From: CAZCPB01 sp964500365
GTDB taxonomy: Bacteria > Planctomycetota > Phycisphaerae > Phycisphaerales > UBA1924
Length of the DNA: 14,836 nt
Direction of reading: 5' to 3'
NCBI GenBank assembly: GCA_964500365.1
Contig: CAZCPB010000091.1
Span: 1 to 14,836, forward strand
A program made the position numbers and the translations under genes. Shown in pieces: positions 1 to 5,798 of the stretch (positions are counted from its first letter, which is position 1; the number at the start of each line of letters is the position of its first letter). The notes below the pieces were generated by a model. It saw nothing but the letters and a program-made list of their open reading frames with translations, was not told the origin of the DNA and did not search any database.

Positions 1-1
1 G

Positions 2-1921
2 GCCGCGGCGAACCTGCTCCCGGCCGAGGGCGGCGGGGGTCCGACCGTCGCGCTGGTGACGATGGACCCCGGGAAGATCGGCGTGATGTCGTGCAACCCG
101 GCGATCGGGGGGCTGGCCAAGGGGCAGCTCGTCCGCGAGGTCGATGCGCTCGGCGGGCTGATGGGCCTTGCCGCGGACGCGACCGGGATCCAGTTCCGCG
201 TGCTGAACACGAGCAAGGGCCCGGCGGTCCGGGGCCCCCGGGCCCAGTGCGACAAGCACGCGTACGCCGAGTGCGTCCAACGGATGATCGCGTCGCGCCC
301 CGAGATCGAAGTGATCGCGGGGAGCGTGGAGGAGGTTCTCGTCGAGAAGGGGCGGGTGGCGGGGGTCTTGGTTCAAAGCGCAGAGCGCACAGCGCACAGC
401 GCACATACGGAGAAGCCCGGAGCGCCTGAGTGCGACTTGTGCTTTGCGATTTCTGCGCCGGCCGTCGTGCTGACTACGGGCACCTTCATGCGCGGGCTGA
501 TGCACACCGGCGAGCGGAAGACCGAGGGCGGCCGGCACGGCGAGCACGCCGCGGCGGGGATTTCCGGGGCACTGCGCACGCTCGGCTTCGAGCTCGGCCG
601 GCTGAAGACGGGCACGCCGCCGCGTCTGAGGCGCGGGTCGATCCGCTGGGACGAGCTCGAAGCGCAGTGGGGCGATGCCAGGCCCGTGGCGTTCAGCGAC
701 TTGTCGGACGAAGGGCGTGGTCCCGAGGGCGTGACCGCGCCACCCGTCGCGCCGTCGCTGGCGCGGTTCCCCGCGCTCCCGCAGGTCGAGTGCCGCCAGA
801 CGCGGACCACGCCCGAGGCGCACGCGCTGATCCGCGCGAACCTGCACCGCGCGCCGATGTACTCGGGCCAGATCGAGAGCGCGGGCCCGCGCTACTGCCC
901 GTCCATCGAGGACAAGGTCGTGCGCTTCGCCGAGCGCGAGAGCCACGGCGTGTTCCTCGAGCCCGAGTCGCTCCGCGACGACTGGGTCTACTGCAACGGC
1001 GTCTCCACGAGCCTTCCCGCCGACGTGCAGGACTCGATCGTGCGCTCCATGCCCGGGTGCGAGCATGCCGAGGTCCTCCGCTACGGCTACGCCGTCGAGT
1101 ACGACATGGTCCGCCCGCACCAGATCACGGCGACGGGCCAGACGCGGCTGGTCGAGGGGCTGTTCCTCGCCGGCCAGATCAACGGGACCAGCGGCTACGA
1201 GGAGGCCGCGGCGCAGGGCCTGGTCGCCGGGATCAACGCCGCGCGCCGCGCGCGGGGCGAGGGCGAGTTCGTGCTTGGGCGAGAGCAGGCCTACATCGGC
1301 GTCCTCATGGACGACCTGGTCACCCGGACGCCCGTCGAACCCTACCGCATGTTCACCAGCCGCGCCGAGCACCGCCTGCTGCTGCGGGCCGACAACAGCG
1401 CCGACCGGCTCACGCCGCTGGCCGAGGCGGCCGGGCTGCTGGCCGACGACGGGCTCGGGAAGCTCCGTCGCGGCGCCTTCGCGGAGCGCTCGCGGCGGAT
1501 CGCGGAACTGAACTCGCTGATCGACCGCGCGGAGCTCGAGGGGCGGCCGCTGTCGCGGGCGCTCCTCGGGGCCGAGTTCACGCTCGACGATCTCCGCGCG
1601 GCGCTGCCCGGCGCGCGGTTCGCGCCCGGCGTGTGGGAGACCGTGTGGGCCGACCGTCGGTACGAGCCGTACATCGTGCGCCAGCGTGCAGAGATCGAGC
1701 GTCACGCCGAGATGGAGCACCGCCGCCTCCCTGACACGATCGACTACACGGTGCTGACGCCGCTGCGGACCGAGGCGCGGCAGGCCCTCGCGAAGTTCCG
1801 GCCGCGCACCTACGGCCAGGCGGCGCGGCTCGAGGGTGTGACACCCGCGGACCTCACGCTGCTGATGGTGCTGGCCCGCCGTCCCACCGAGGGCGGGCTT
1901 CGTGGTACGGTACCGGCGTGA
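2..1921 (+). CDS. mnmG: tRNA uridine-5-carboxymethylaminomethyl modification enzyme MnmG (GidA), 5'-truncated by window edge
   Basis: FAD-dependent protein that, with the GTPase MnmE, installs the (carboxymethyl)aminomethyl group on C5 of the wobble uridine of certain tRNAs in the cytoplasm. The frame is open from base 2, so the true start and the N-terminal GxGxxG nucleotide-binding loop lie upstream. Visible family signatures are MSCNPAIGGLAKGQLVREVD near base 86, GRLKTGTPPR near 595, RYCPSIEDKV near 890, GQINGTSGYEEAAAQG near 1170, EPYRMFTSRAEHRLLLR near 1338, and the C-terminal tRNA/MnmE-binding domain ending in GVTPADLTLLM. About 639 residues are visible; the E. coli protein has 629, so this one is somewhat long. 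Two stretches look longer than in E. coli: residues encoded at about 370-455 (heptanucleotide repeat and palindrome, listed separately) and a Pro/Ala-rich loop at about 695-790. The stop overlaps the next start as GTGA (1918-1921), suggesting translational coupling. Confidence 0.97.
   Translation, partial: AAANLLPAEGGGGPTVALVTMDPGKIGVMSCNPAIGGLAKGQLVREVDALGGLMGLAADATGIQFRVLNTSKGPAVRGPRAQCDKHAYAECVQRMIASRPEIEVIAGSVEEVLVEKGRVAGVLVQSAERTAHSAHTEKPGAPECDLCFAISAPAVVLTTGTFMRGLMHTGERKTEGGRHGEHAAAGISGALRTLGFELGRLKTGTPPRLRRGSIRWDELEAQWGDARPVAFSDLSDEGRGPEGVTAPPVAPSLARFPALPQVECRQTRTTPEAHALIRANLHRAPMYSGQIESAGPRYCPSIEDKVVRFAERESHGVFLEPESLRDDWVYCNGVSTSLPADVQDSIVRSMPGCEHAEVLRYGYAVEYDMVRPHQITATGQTRLVEGLFLAGQINGTSGYEEAAAQGLVAGINAARRARGEGEFVLGREQAYIGVLMDDLVTRTPVEPYRMFTSRAEHRLLLRADNSADRLTPLAEAAGLLADDGLGKLRRGAFAERSRRIAELNSLIDRAELEGRPLSRALLGAEFTLDDLRAALPGARFAPGVWETVWADRRYEPYIVRQRAEIERHAEMEHRRLPDTIDYTVLTPLRTEARQALAKFRPRTYGQAARLEGVTPADLTLLMVLARRPTEGGLRGTVPA
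374..446. repeat. Imperfect palindromic element embedded in frame in mnmG
   Basis: The 17-base arms at 374-390 and 430-446 are inverted copies matching at 13 of 17 positions, separated by a 39-base loop. The left arm contains the first two heptanucleotide units. The translation, from QSAERTAHSAHTE to ECDLCFAI, falls between a conserved strand (GVLVQ) and the conserved APAVVLTTGTF segment, where E. coli MnmG has only a few residues. The reading frame is kept. This looks like a small repeat insertion tolerated on a surface loop; origin and exact boundaries are inferred. Confidence 0.55.
377..404 (+). repeat. Four tandem heptanucleotides AGCGCA(G/C) inside mnmG
   Basis: Units lie at 377-383, 384-390, 391-397 and 398-404; the first ends in G and the other three are identical. 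The array is translated in frame as part of a Ser/Ala/His/Thr-rich segment that E. coli MnmG lacks. Its rotated unit, CAGCGCA, resembles the CAGCACC heptads just before trxB at 9648-9682. Confidence 0.85.
1906..1911 (+). promoter_or_regulatory. TANNNT (TACGGT) -10-like motif before the antiporter start
   Basis: TACGGT ends six bases before the GTG start at 1918, so transcription from it would begin at or next to the start codon. No Shine-Dalgarno sequence is visible there. It lies within the mnmG coding end, so any promoter would be internal to the operon. No good -35 was identified. Speculative alone; similar motifs precede two other starts (7960 and 10761). Confidence 0.3.
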
Positions 1922-3741
1922 CGGTCGCGCCGTTGATCCTGGGCTTCGCGGAGGTCGGCGAGGGCCGTCTGTTCGTCAACCTGCTGGTGATCCTCGCGAC
2001 GGCGTCGGTGGTGGCGACGCTCTTCAAGCGGGCCCGGCTCGAGACGATCCCGGGGTACCTCGTTGCGGGGGCGATCGCGGGCGCCGTGGCCGGGCCGGGC
2101 GGCATCGGCATCATCCGCGACCTCGACGAGGTCGAGCCGATCTCGGGGCTGGCGATCATCCTGCTCATGTTCACGATCGGCCTCATGCTCGACACGGGCA
2201 GCATGCGCCGCGGCATGCTCCCGATCCTGGGCGTGGGCCTGGCGACGACCGCGCTCAACACCGCCCTGGGCTGGCCGATCGTCATCGCCTTCGGGCAGCA
2301 CGCCGCGCCCGCCCTCGTCATCGCGATGGCGATGTCCATGTCGTCCACGGCGGTGCTCGTGCGCATACTGCAGCAGCGCCGTGAGTTCCGCCAGACGCAC
2401 GGGCGGGTGTGCCTGGGGATCGCGATCGTGCAGGACATCGTCTCGGTCCTGCTGCTGGCGATGATCCCGCCGATCGCGGTATGGGCGTCGCGCGCGGGTT
2501 CGGCGCCCGCCGCGGAGGAGACCGGGCTGAGCGGCGTCGTCGACCTGGTGAGCAAGGGGGCGCTGTACTTCGGCGGCATCATCGTCATGCTCGCGGCGGG
2601 GCGGGTTCTCCTGCCGCGGCTGGTCGGGGCGGTCGCGCGGAGCGAGGCCCGTGGCGGCGGGTCGGAACTGGTGCTGGTGCTCTCTGCCGCGATCGCGATG
2701 GGCTCGGCCCTGGCGACGGCGGCGCTGAAGTTCAGCCCGGAGATGGGGGCGTTCCTGGCCGGGCTGATGCTGAGCTTCACGCCCTTCCGCCACCAGCTGG
2801 CCGGGCAGCTTGCGCCGATGAAGGACCTGCTGATGGCGGTGTTCTTCACGGCGATCGGCCTGAAGATCAGCCCGCAGGTGCTCGGCGCGCACTGGATGGA
2901 GATCGGCGCGGGGCTGGTGATCCTGGTCGCGCTCAAGACTTTCGTGCTGGGGGGCACGGCGTGGGCGTTCGGTGCCTCGGGCTCGGTGGCGGTGCTCACC
3001 GGGGTGTACCTGGGTCAGGCCGGCGAGTTCACGCTCGTGATCCTCGGCGTCGCGGACCGGGCCGGGGTATTCGGCGCGGGCGGCGTCGGCGTGCCCATCG
3101 CGATCGTCGTGCTCTCGCTCATCATCTCGCCCATGCTCATCGACCCGGCCCACGCCCTGGCGGCGCGTCTCTCCGGGCTGCGCCCCGCGCCGTGGCTGCG
3201 GCAGCCGATCCTCGCGCAGACCCCGCCCGGCGCCGAGTCCGAGGACGCGCCGACGGGTCGCGGGCCCGAGGCTTCGGAGGGCCGCGTGCTCATCGCGGGG
3301 TTCGGTCCCGTGGGCCGGCACCTGGCCGACAAGTTCCAGCGCACGGGGCGCCCTTACACGATCATCGAGCTGAACCCGGTGACGGTCTTCAAGCAGCACC
3401 GGCTCGGCCGCCCGATCGTCTTCGGCGACGTCACCAACCCCGAGGTGCTCGAGACCGCCGGGCTGCGGCACGCCGACGCCCTCATCCTGACCATTCCCGA
3501 CGAAGACGCGATCGTCCGCGCGATCGAGGTCGCACGGCGCATGGCGCCGCACCTGTTCATCGCGGCGCGGACCAACTACCTCAGCCAGGCGATCCAAGCC
3601 CGGCAGGCGGGGGCCGACCACGTCACCGTCGAGGAGGTCGCGACGGCGGGGCTGCTCGAGCGCGAAGTGACCGAGAAGCTCGCGGCACGGAAGAAGGCCC
3701 GCGAGGCGCTCGACGTGGAGGCGCAGGGGGAGAAGGGGTGA
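1918..3741 (+). CDS. CPA2-family (Kef-type) monovalent cation:proton antiporter with C-terminal TrkA-N domain
   Basis: Inner-membrane antiporter expected to exchange K+ or Na+ for H+. The protein is 607 residues with a GTG start. Residues about 15-410 are a chain of hydrophobic helices with CPA2 hallmarks: ETIPGYLVAG (42-51), LLMFTIGLMLD (82-92), MSMSSTAVLVR (139-149), the motif LGIAIVQDIVSV with Gln172-Asp173 in the ion-transport helix, MGAFLAGLML (276-285) and LGQAGEFTLVILG (365-377). An Ala/Pro/Glu linker (about 422-455) leads to a Rossmann TrkA-N/RCK-type NAD-binding domain with GFGPVG (461-466) and an acidic residue after the second strand (IIELNP). Such domains gate Kef transporters in response to ligand. 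The start overlaps the mnmG stop as GTGA, so the two are probably co-translated. The ion cannot be told from sequence; KefB, KefC and YbaL-like are all possible. Confidence 0.92.
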   Translation: MTVAPLILGFAEVGEGRLFVNLLVILATASVVATLFKRARLETIPGYLVAGAIAGAVAGPGGIGIIRDLDEVEPISGLAIILLMFTIGLMLDTGSMRRGMLPILGVGLATTALNTALGWPIVIAFGQHAAPALVIAMAMSMSSTAVLVRILQQRREFRQTHGRVCLGIAIVQDIVSVLLLAMIPPIAVWASRAGSAPAAEETGLSGVVDLVSKGALYFGGIIVMLAAGRVLLPRLVGAVARSEARGGGSELVLVLSAAIAMGSALATAALKFSPEMGAFLAGLMLSFTPFRHQLAGQLAPMKDLLMAVFFTAIGLKISPQVLGAHWMEIGAGLVILVALKTFVLGGTAWAFGASGSVAVLTGVYLGQAGEFTLVILGVADRAGVFGAGGVGVPIAIVVLSLIISPMLIDPAHALAARLSGLRPAPWLRQPILAQTPPGAESEDAPTGRGPEASEGRVLIAGFGPVGRHLADKFQRTGRPYTIIELNPVTVFKQHRLGRPIVFGDVTNPEVLETAGLRHADALILTIPDEDAIVRAIEVARRMAPHLFIAARTNYLSQAIQARQAGADHVTVEEVATAGLLEREVTEKLAARKKAREALDVEAQGEKG

Positions 3742-4125
3742 TGGCGGGGGTGCCTTGCGCGGGTCGGAGGGAACGCGGGGCCCGGCGCTGACGCTTCGGG
3801 TTCGTGATGCGCGGGGGTGGAGGGTGGCGATGCGGTAAAGGAGCCCCGCGGCAAGACGGTTGTGAGCGCGGGCGGTGTGGCTCCGGGTGCCGAGGGCCAG
3901 CGACATGGCGGCGTGGGGAAGGTGGTCGAGGGCGGAGAGACGGGCGCGCCGTGCCGCGGCGGCTTCGAGGGCGTCGAGGGTGGCGGCGATCTCGGGCCGG
4001 GCGAGCCAAAGGGCGAGTGCGTCGGGGGTGGTTTCGTACTTTGCGGCTATGGCGGAGAGGGACAGGTTCGACTGGCAGAGGTCGGTGAACAGTGGGGAGG
4101 GGTTGGCGGGAGGGAAGTGCGGCAT
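3742..4125 (-). CDS. Possible small HTH-like protein without a proper stop (decayed or read-through gene)
   Basis: From ATG at 4125-4123 the minus strand encodes about 104 residues with protein-like composition. It has SLSAIAAKYETTPDALALWL (22-41), which could form a helix-turn-helix, followed by an Ala/Arg-rich helix (EIAATLDALEAAAARRARL). It then runs through the planctomycete-type motif at 3787-3807, read as SRTRSVS, and reaches the antiporter stop region without a stop codon. The frame stays open to about 1810, antisense to real genes, so the true 3' end is unknown and the lower coordinate here is arbitrary. Support for a gene comes from a sigma-70-like promoter at 4157-4184 on the same strand and an AT-rich upstream region, unlike the GC-rich coding shadows. 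No Shine-Dalgarno is visible. It resembles small planctomycete proteins I cannot name; the function is unknown. It may be a gene truncated by repeat insertion. Confidence 0.4.
3787..3807. repeat. Planctomycete-type intergenic motif CTGACGCTTCGGGTTCGTGA
   Basis: The motif follows the antiporter stop by 45 bases. Read on the minus strand its three frames give peptides such as TNPKRQR and SRTRSVS, which I recall recurring at the ends of many planctomycete predicted proteins, as expected for a dispersed intergenic sequence. There is only one copy in this window, so dispersion cannot be shown here. Its role is unknown. Confidence 0.45.
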
Positions 4126-4156
4126 GGGAAAGCGCAAAGAGCGAAACAGAAGCCGG

Positions 4157-4184
4157 AGTGTACGGTATTTGGGCGGTATGTCAA
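4157..4184 (-). promoter_or_regulatory. Sigma-70-type promoter TTGACA-N16-TACACT for the small minus-strand gene
   Basis: On the minus strand a perfect -35 (TTGACA, 4184-4179) is followed after 16 bases by TACACT (4162-4157), which matches TATAAT at four of six positions. Transcription would start near 4150, giving a leader of about 25 bases to the ATG at 4125. The region from about 4157 to 4250 is much richer in A and T than the rest of the window. This is the best consensus promoter I found here. Confidence 0.65.
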
Positions 4185-4214
4185 TCGGATTTTGATAGGT
4201 ATCCGAGTATTCTC

Positions 4215-4236
4215 CATAAGTAATGATTTCATAAGT
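4215..4236. promoter_or_regulatory. Direct repeat CATAAGT-N8-CATAAGT, possible regulator site
   Basis: Two identical heptamers at 4215-4221 and 4230-4236 start 15 bases apart (ACTTATG on the minus strand). They sit about 30-50 bases upstream of the minus-strand -35 box, where an activator could bind. No regulator is identified; the reading is inferred from position and repetition. Confidence 0.4.
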
Positions 4237-4269
4237 GGTTACGGTCACGACGATAGAGCCAGGCCCAGC

Positions 4270-4326
4270 CCCAGATGGCCCTGATGGACCCAGATTACGA
4301 GGCTTTGATCTGGGCTCATCTGGGTC
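4270..4326. repeat. Cluster of CCCAGAT / ATCTGGG inverted repeats
   Basis: CCCAGAT occurs at 4270-4276 and 4289-4295, and its inverse ATCTGGG at 4308-4314 and 4318-4324. The inner copies extend to a perfect nine-base pair of arms, GACCCAGAT (4287-4295) and ATCTGGGTC (4318-4326). The two inverse copies are ten bases apart, one helical turn. The cluster lies beyond the 3' end of the transglutaminase-like gene and upstream of the small minus-strand promoter, so it could be a terminator or RNA hairpin for the former or an operator for the latter. There is no T-run. Bases 4327-4445 show nothing else recognisable. Confidence 0.5.
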
Positions 4327-4445
4327 ATGTGAGGCGCTGTTTCGATCGGAACGACAGGACTGAACCCCGCTTCAGTGCGCGCGGCCGCGTTGTCGCCTCG
4401 CAGCAGACCGCCGAGGACGCGAAGAAGCGGAGATCGACGCGAGCG

Positions 4446-5660
4446 CTACCGGCCTGCTTCGCCTTCGGCCTGTACCGTTGAGTGAGCGCCGAACCGGTCC
4501 GAGAGCGACACGCAGGAGTACGGGTTCGAGTGGCCGCAGATGTCCCTGGGCCTGGTCGCGTTGCGGCGGCCCCAGGCGATCAGCCCGGCCTCGGACATTT
4601 CCGCGAAGGTGTTGACGTGGACCATAAGCCCGAGCACATCGCGGTCGAGCGTGCCCTGGCCGAGGCGATCGCTGTTGAGGCGGCGCCAGCGTCCCCCGAT
4701 GTACACCTCGTTGAACGTGTGCGAGGCCCACGACGTGCCCATGGTCTCGGCGGCGCGCTGCACGATGCCCCGCACGTCCGGGTGCGTGAGGCCGTCCGGG
4801 AGCGACCGCTCCTGCGGGTCGGAGGCGTCGATCGCGGGGACGCAGATGATGGTGCGCGTCGGGATGCCCACGGCGCGGAGGCAGGTTGAGAAGTAGATCG
4901 CGGTGGACGTGCACGAGCCGCGGATCCTGGCGCGGAACATCCCGGCGCCGAGGAGTTCGCGCTCGAATTCCGCCTGGAGCGTCCGGCCGCCGCGGCGCAG
5001 TTCGTCATCGACCATCGGCTGCATGTCGGGGGGGACGCGGGGCACGCCGTCGGGGAACTCGACGGCGAAGCACGTGAACCCGTCCTCGTAGCGCGCGTGC
5101 CGATCGAACCAGCGTGCGGCGGTGATCACGAACTGCCGGTCGGTCAGGCCGTCGGGGCGGATGCCGCTCGCGTCGAGCGCCTGCCGGATCTCCGCCTGGA
5201 GCGCCGCGTCGAAGTTGTTGGTGGGGCCCGGGGCCAGGTACGGGGCCAGCCACGGCTGCGGGGAGCGCCAGTCCATGGTTGCCGCGGCGTCGCTCGAGCA
5301 GGTGTTGAACGGGTAGAGGGTGAACTCGATCTCGGCGGCGCCGTCGCGCTCCCACACGACGCGCGCATCCTGGAAATCGTCGTTCATGCAGGCCGGGTCG
5401 TAGGGCGCCATGATGTGCATGACCGCGCGGACGCTGTAGGTGTACTCGCGGCGTTCCTCGGGGTCGGAGTCGGGGGTGCCGTCGCCGTCGGAGTCGGGGG
5501 CGTCGGGGTTGGTGAAGTACTTGTGGGTTTCCCAGAAGTCGGGCAGGCCGTCGCCGTCGCGGTCGGGGTCGGCCGGCTCCTGGGCAAAGCCGGGGTTTAC
5601 GGCGGCGATCAACGCGAGGCAGCAACTCACAGCCGTGCGGGCGAGTCTTGTGTGCGCCAT
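4446..5660 (-). CDS. Secreted transglutaminase-like superfamily protein with N-terminal TSP3-type calcium-binding repeats
   Basis: The protein has 404 residues. Residues 1-26 form a Sec signal peptide (TRLAR, a hydrophobic core, then likely cleavage after GFA), so it is exported. Residues 31-41 (DPDRDGDGLPD) and 56-64 (DSDGDGTPD) are Asp-rich thrombospondin type 3-like calcium-binding loops. A transglutaminase-like core follows: nucleophile Cys250 in GSCTSTAIYFSTCLRAVGIPTR, His314 in ASHTFNEVYIGGRWRRLNSD, and Asn329 or Asp331 as the third residue. Members act as transglutaminases, proteases or peptide-processing enzymes, so the reaction cannot be stated. Eight mature cysteines (91, 121, 197, 250, 260, 273, 375 and 383) could allow disulfides. 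The ATG at 5658-5660 is supported by GGGAGG (5673-5668) seven bases upstream. The gene stands alone between the repeat cluster and a hairpin at 5751-5780. Confidence 0.85.
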   Translation of the reverse strand: MAHTRLARTAVSCCLALIAAVNPGFAQEPADPDRDGDGLPDFWETHKYFTNPDAPDSDGDGTPDSDPEERREYTYSVRAVMHIMAPYDPACMNDDFQDARVVWERDGAAEIEFTLYPFNTCSSDAAATMDWRSPQPWLAPYLAPGPTNNFDAALQAEIRQALDASGIRPDGLTDRQFVITAARWFDRHARYEDGFTCFAVEFPDGVPRVPPDMQPMVDDELRRGGRTLQAEFERELLGAGMFRARIRGSCTSTAIYFSTCLRAVGIPTRTIICVPAIDASDPQERSLPDGLTHPDVRGIVQRAAETMGTSWASHTFNEVYIGGRWRRLNSDRLGQGTLDRDVLGLMVHVNTFAEMSEAGLIAWGRRNATRPRDICGHSNPYSCVSLSDRFGAHSTVQAEGEAGR

Positions 5661-5667
5661 GGCGGGG

Positions 5668-5673
5668 CCTCCC
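5668..5673 (-). promoter_or_regulatory. Shine-Dalgarno sequence GGGAGG for the transglutaminase-like gene
   Basis: GGGAGG on the minus strand lies seven bases before the ATG at 5660. It is one of few clear ribosome binding sites in a window where several starts have none, and it supports the chosen start. Confidence 0.65.
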
Positions 5674-5737
5674 GCTGAAGGCTACCACGGCAGTCCAGAG
5701 GGGCGCTGACGATGGAGTGCGAAGAGCGGGCGTCGCG

Positions 5738-5749
5738 TGCGACGTCGCA
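5738..5749. repeat. Perfect 12-base palindrome TGCGACGTCGCA
   Basis: This self-complementary 12-mer lies two bases from the hairpin at 5751-5780, between the UVR-motif gene and the transglutaminase-like gene. It could be an operator for the downstream minus-strand gene, whose start is about 80 bases away, or a second part of the terminator structure. Confidence 0.5.
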
Positions 5750-5750
5750 G

Positions 5751-5780
5751 GGCTTTCGCGGAGGGAGCACCGCGAAAGCC
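5751..5780 (-). terminator. Strong hairpin after the UVR-motif gene (terminator-like, no T-run)
   Basis: GGCTTTCGCGG (5751-5761) and CCGCGAAAGCC (5770-5780) form a perfect 11-base-pair stem with an eight-base loop, 18 bases past the stop codon at 5799. No run of T follows on the minus strand, so it may act as a Rho-independent-like or mRNA-stabilising hairpin rather than a classical intrinsic terminator. Confidence 0.6.
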
Positions 5781-5798
5781 GCGGCACGCGCGCGGCCG

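Noticed and set aside
377..404. CRISPR-like array
   Set aside because: Contiguous seven-base units without spacers; no cas genes in the window.
430..1734. 434-codon plus-strand frame inside mnmG
   Set aside because: Arg/Ala/Gly-rich shadow of the true mnmG frame with no recognisable motif.
1810..4248. 812-codon open frame on the minus strand across the antiporter gene
   Set aside because: Beyond its first roughly 104 residues from 4125 it is antisense to well-recognised mnmG and antiporter coding sequence and has Arg/Glu/His-rich shadow composition typical of high-GC antisense frames.
3817..4284. 155-codon plus-strand frame in the gap after the antiporter
   Set aside because: Gly-rich complement of the more protein-like minus-strand frame, with no motif, no ribosome site and no promoter.
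4275..4481. 68-codon plus-strand frame over the CCCAGAT repeats
   Set aside because: Runs through the inverted repeat cluster and into the 3' end of the minus-strand transglutaminase-like gene; no coding signal.
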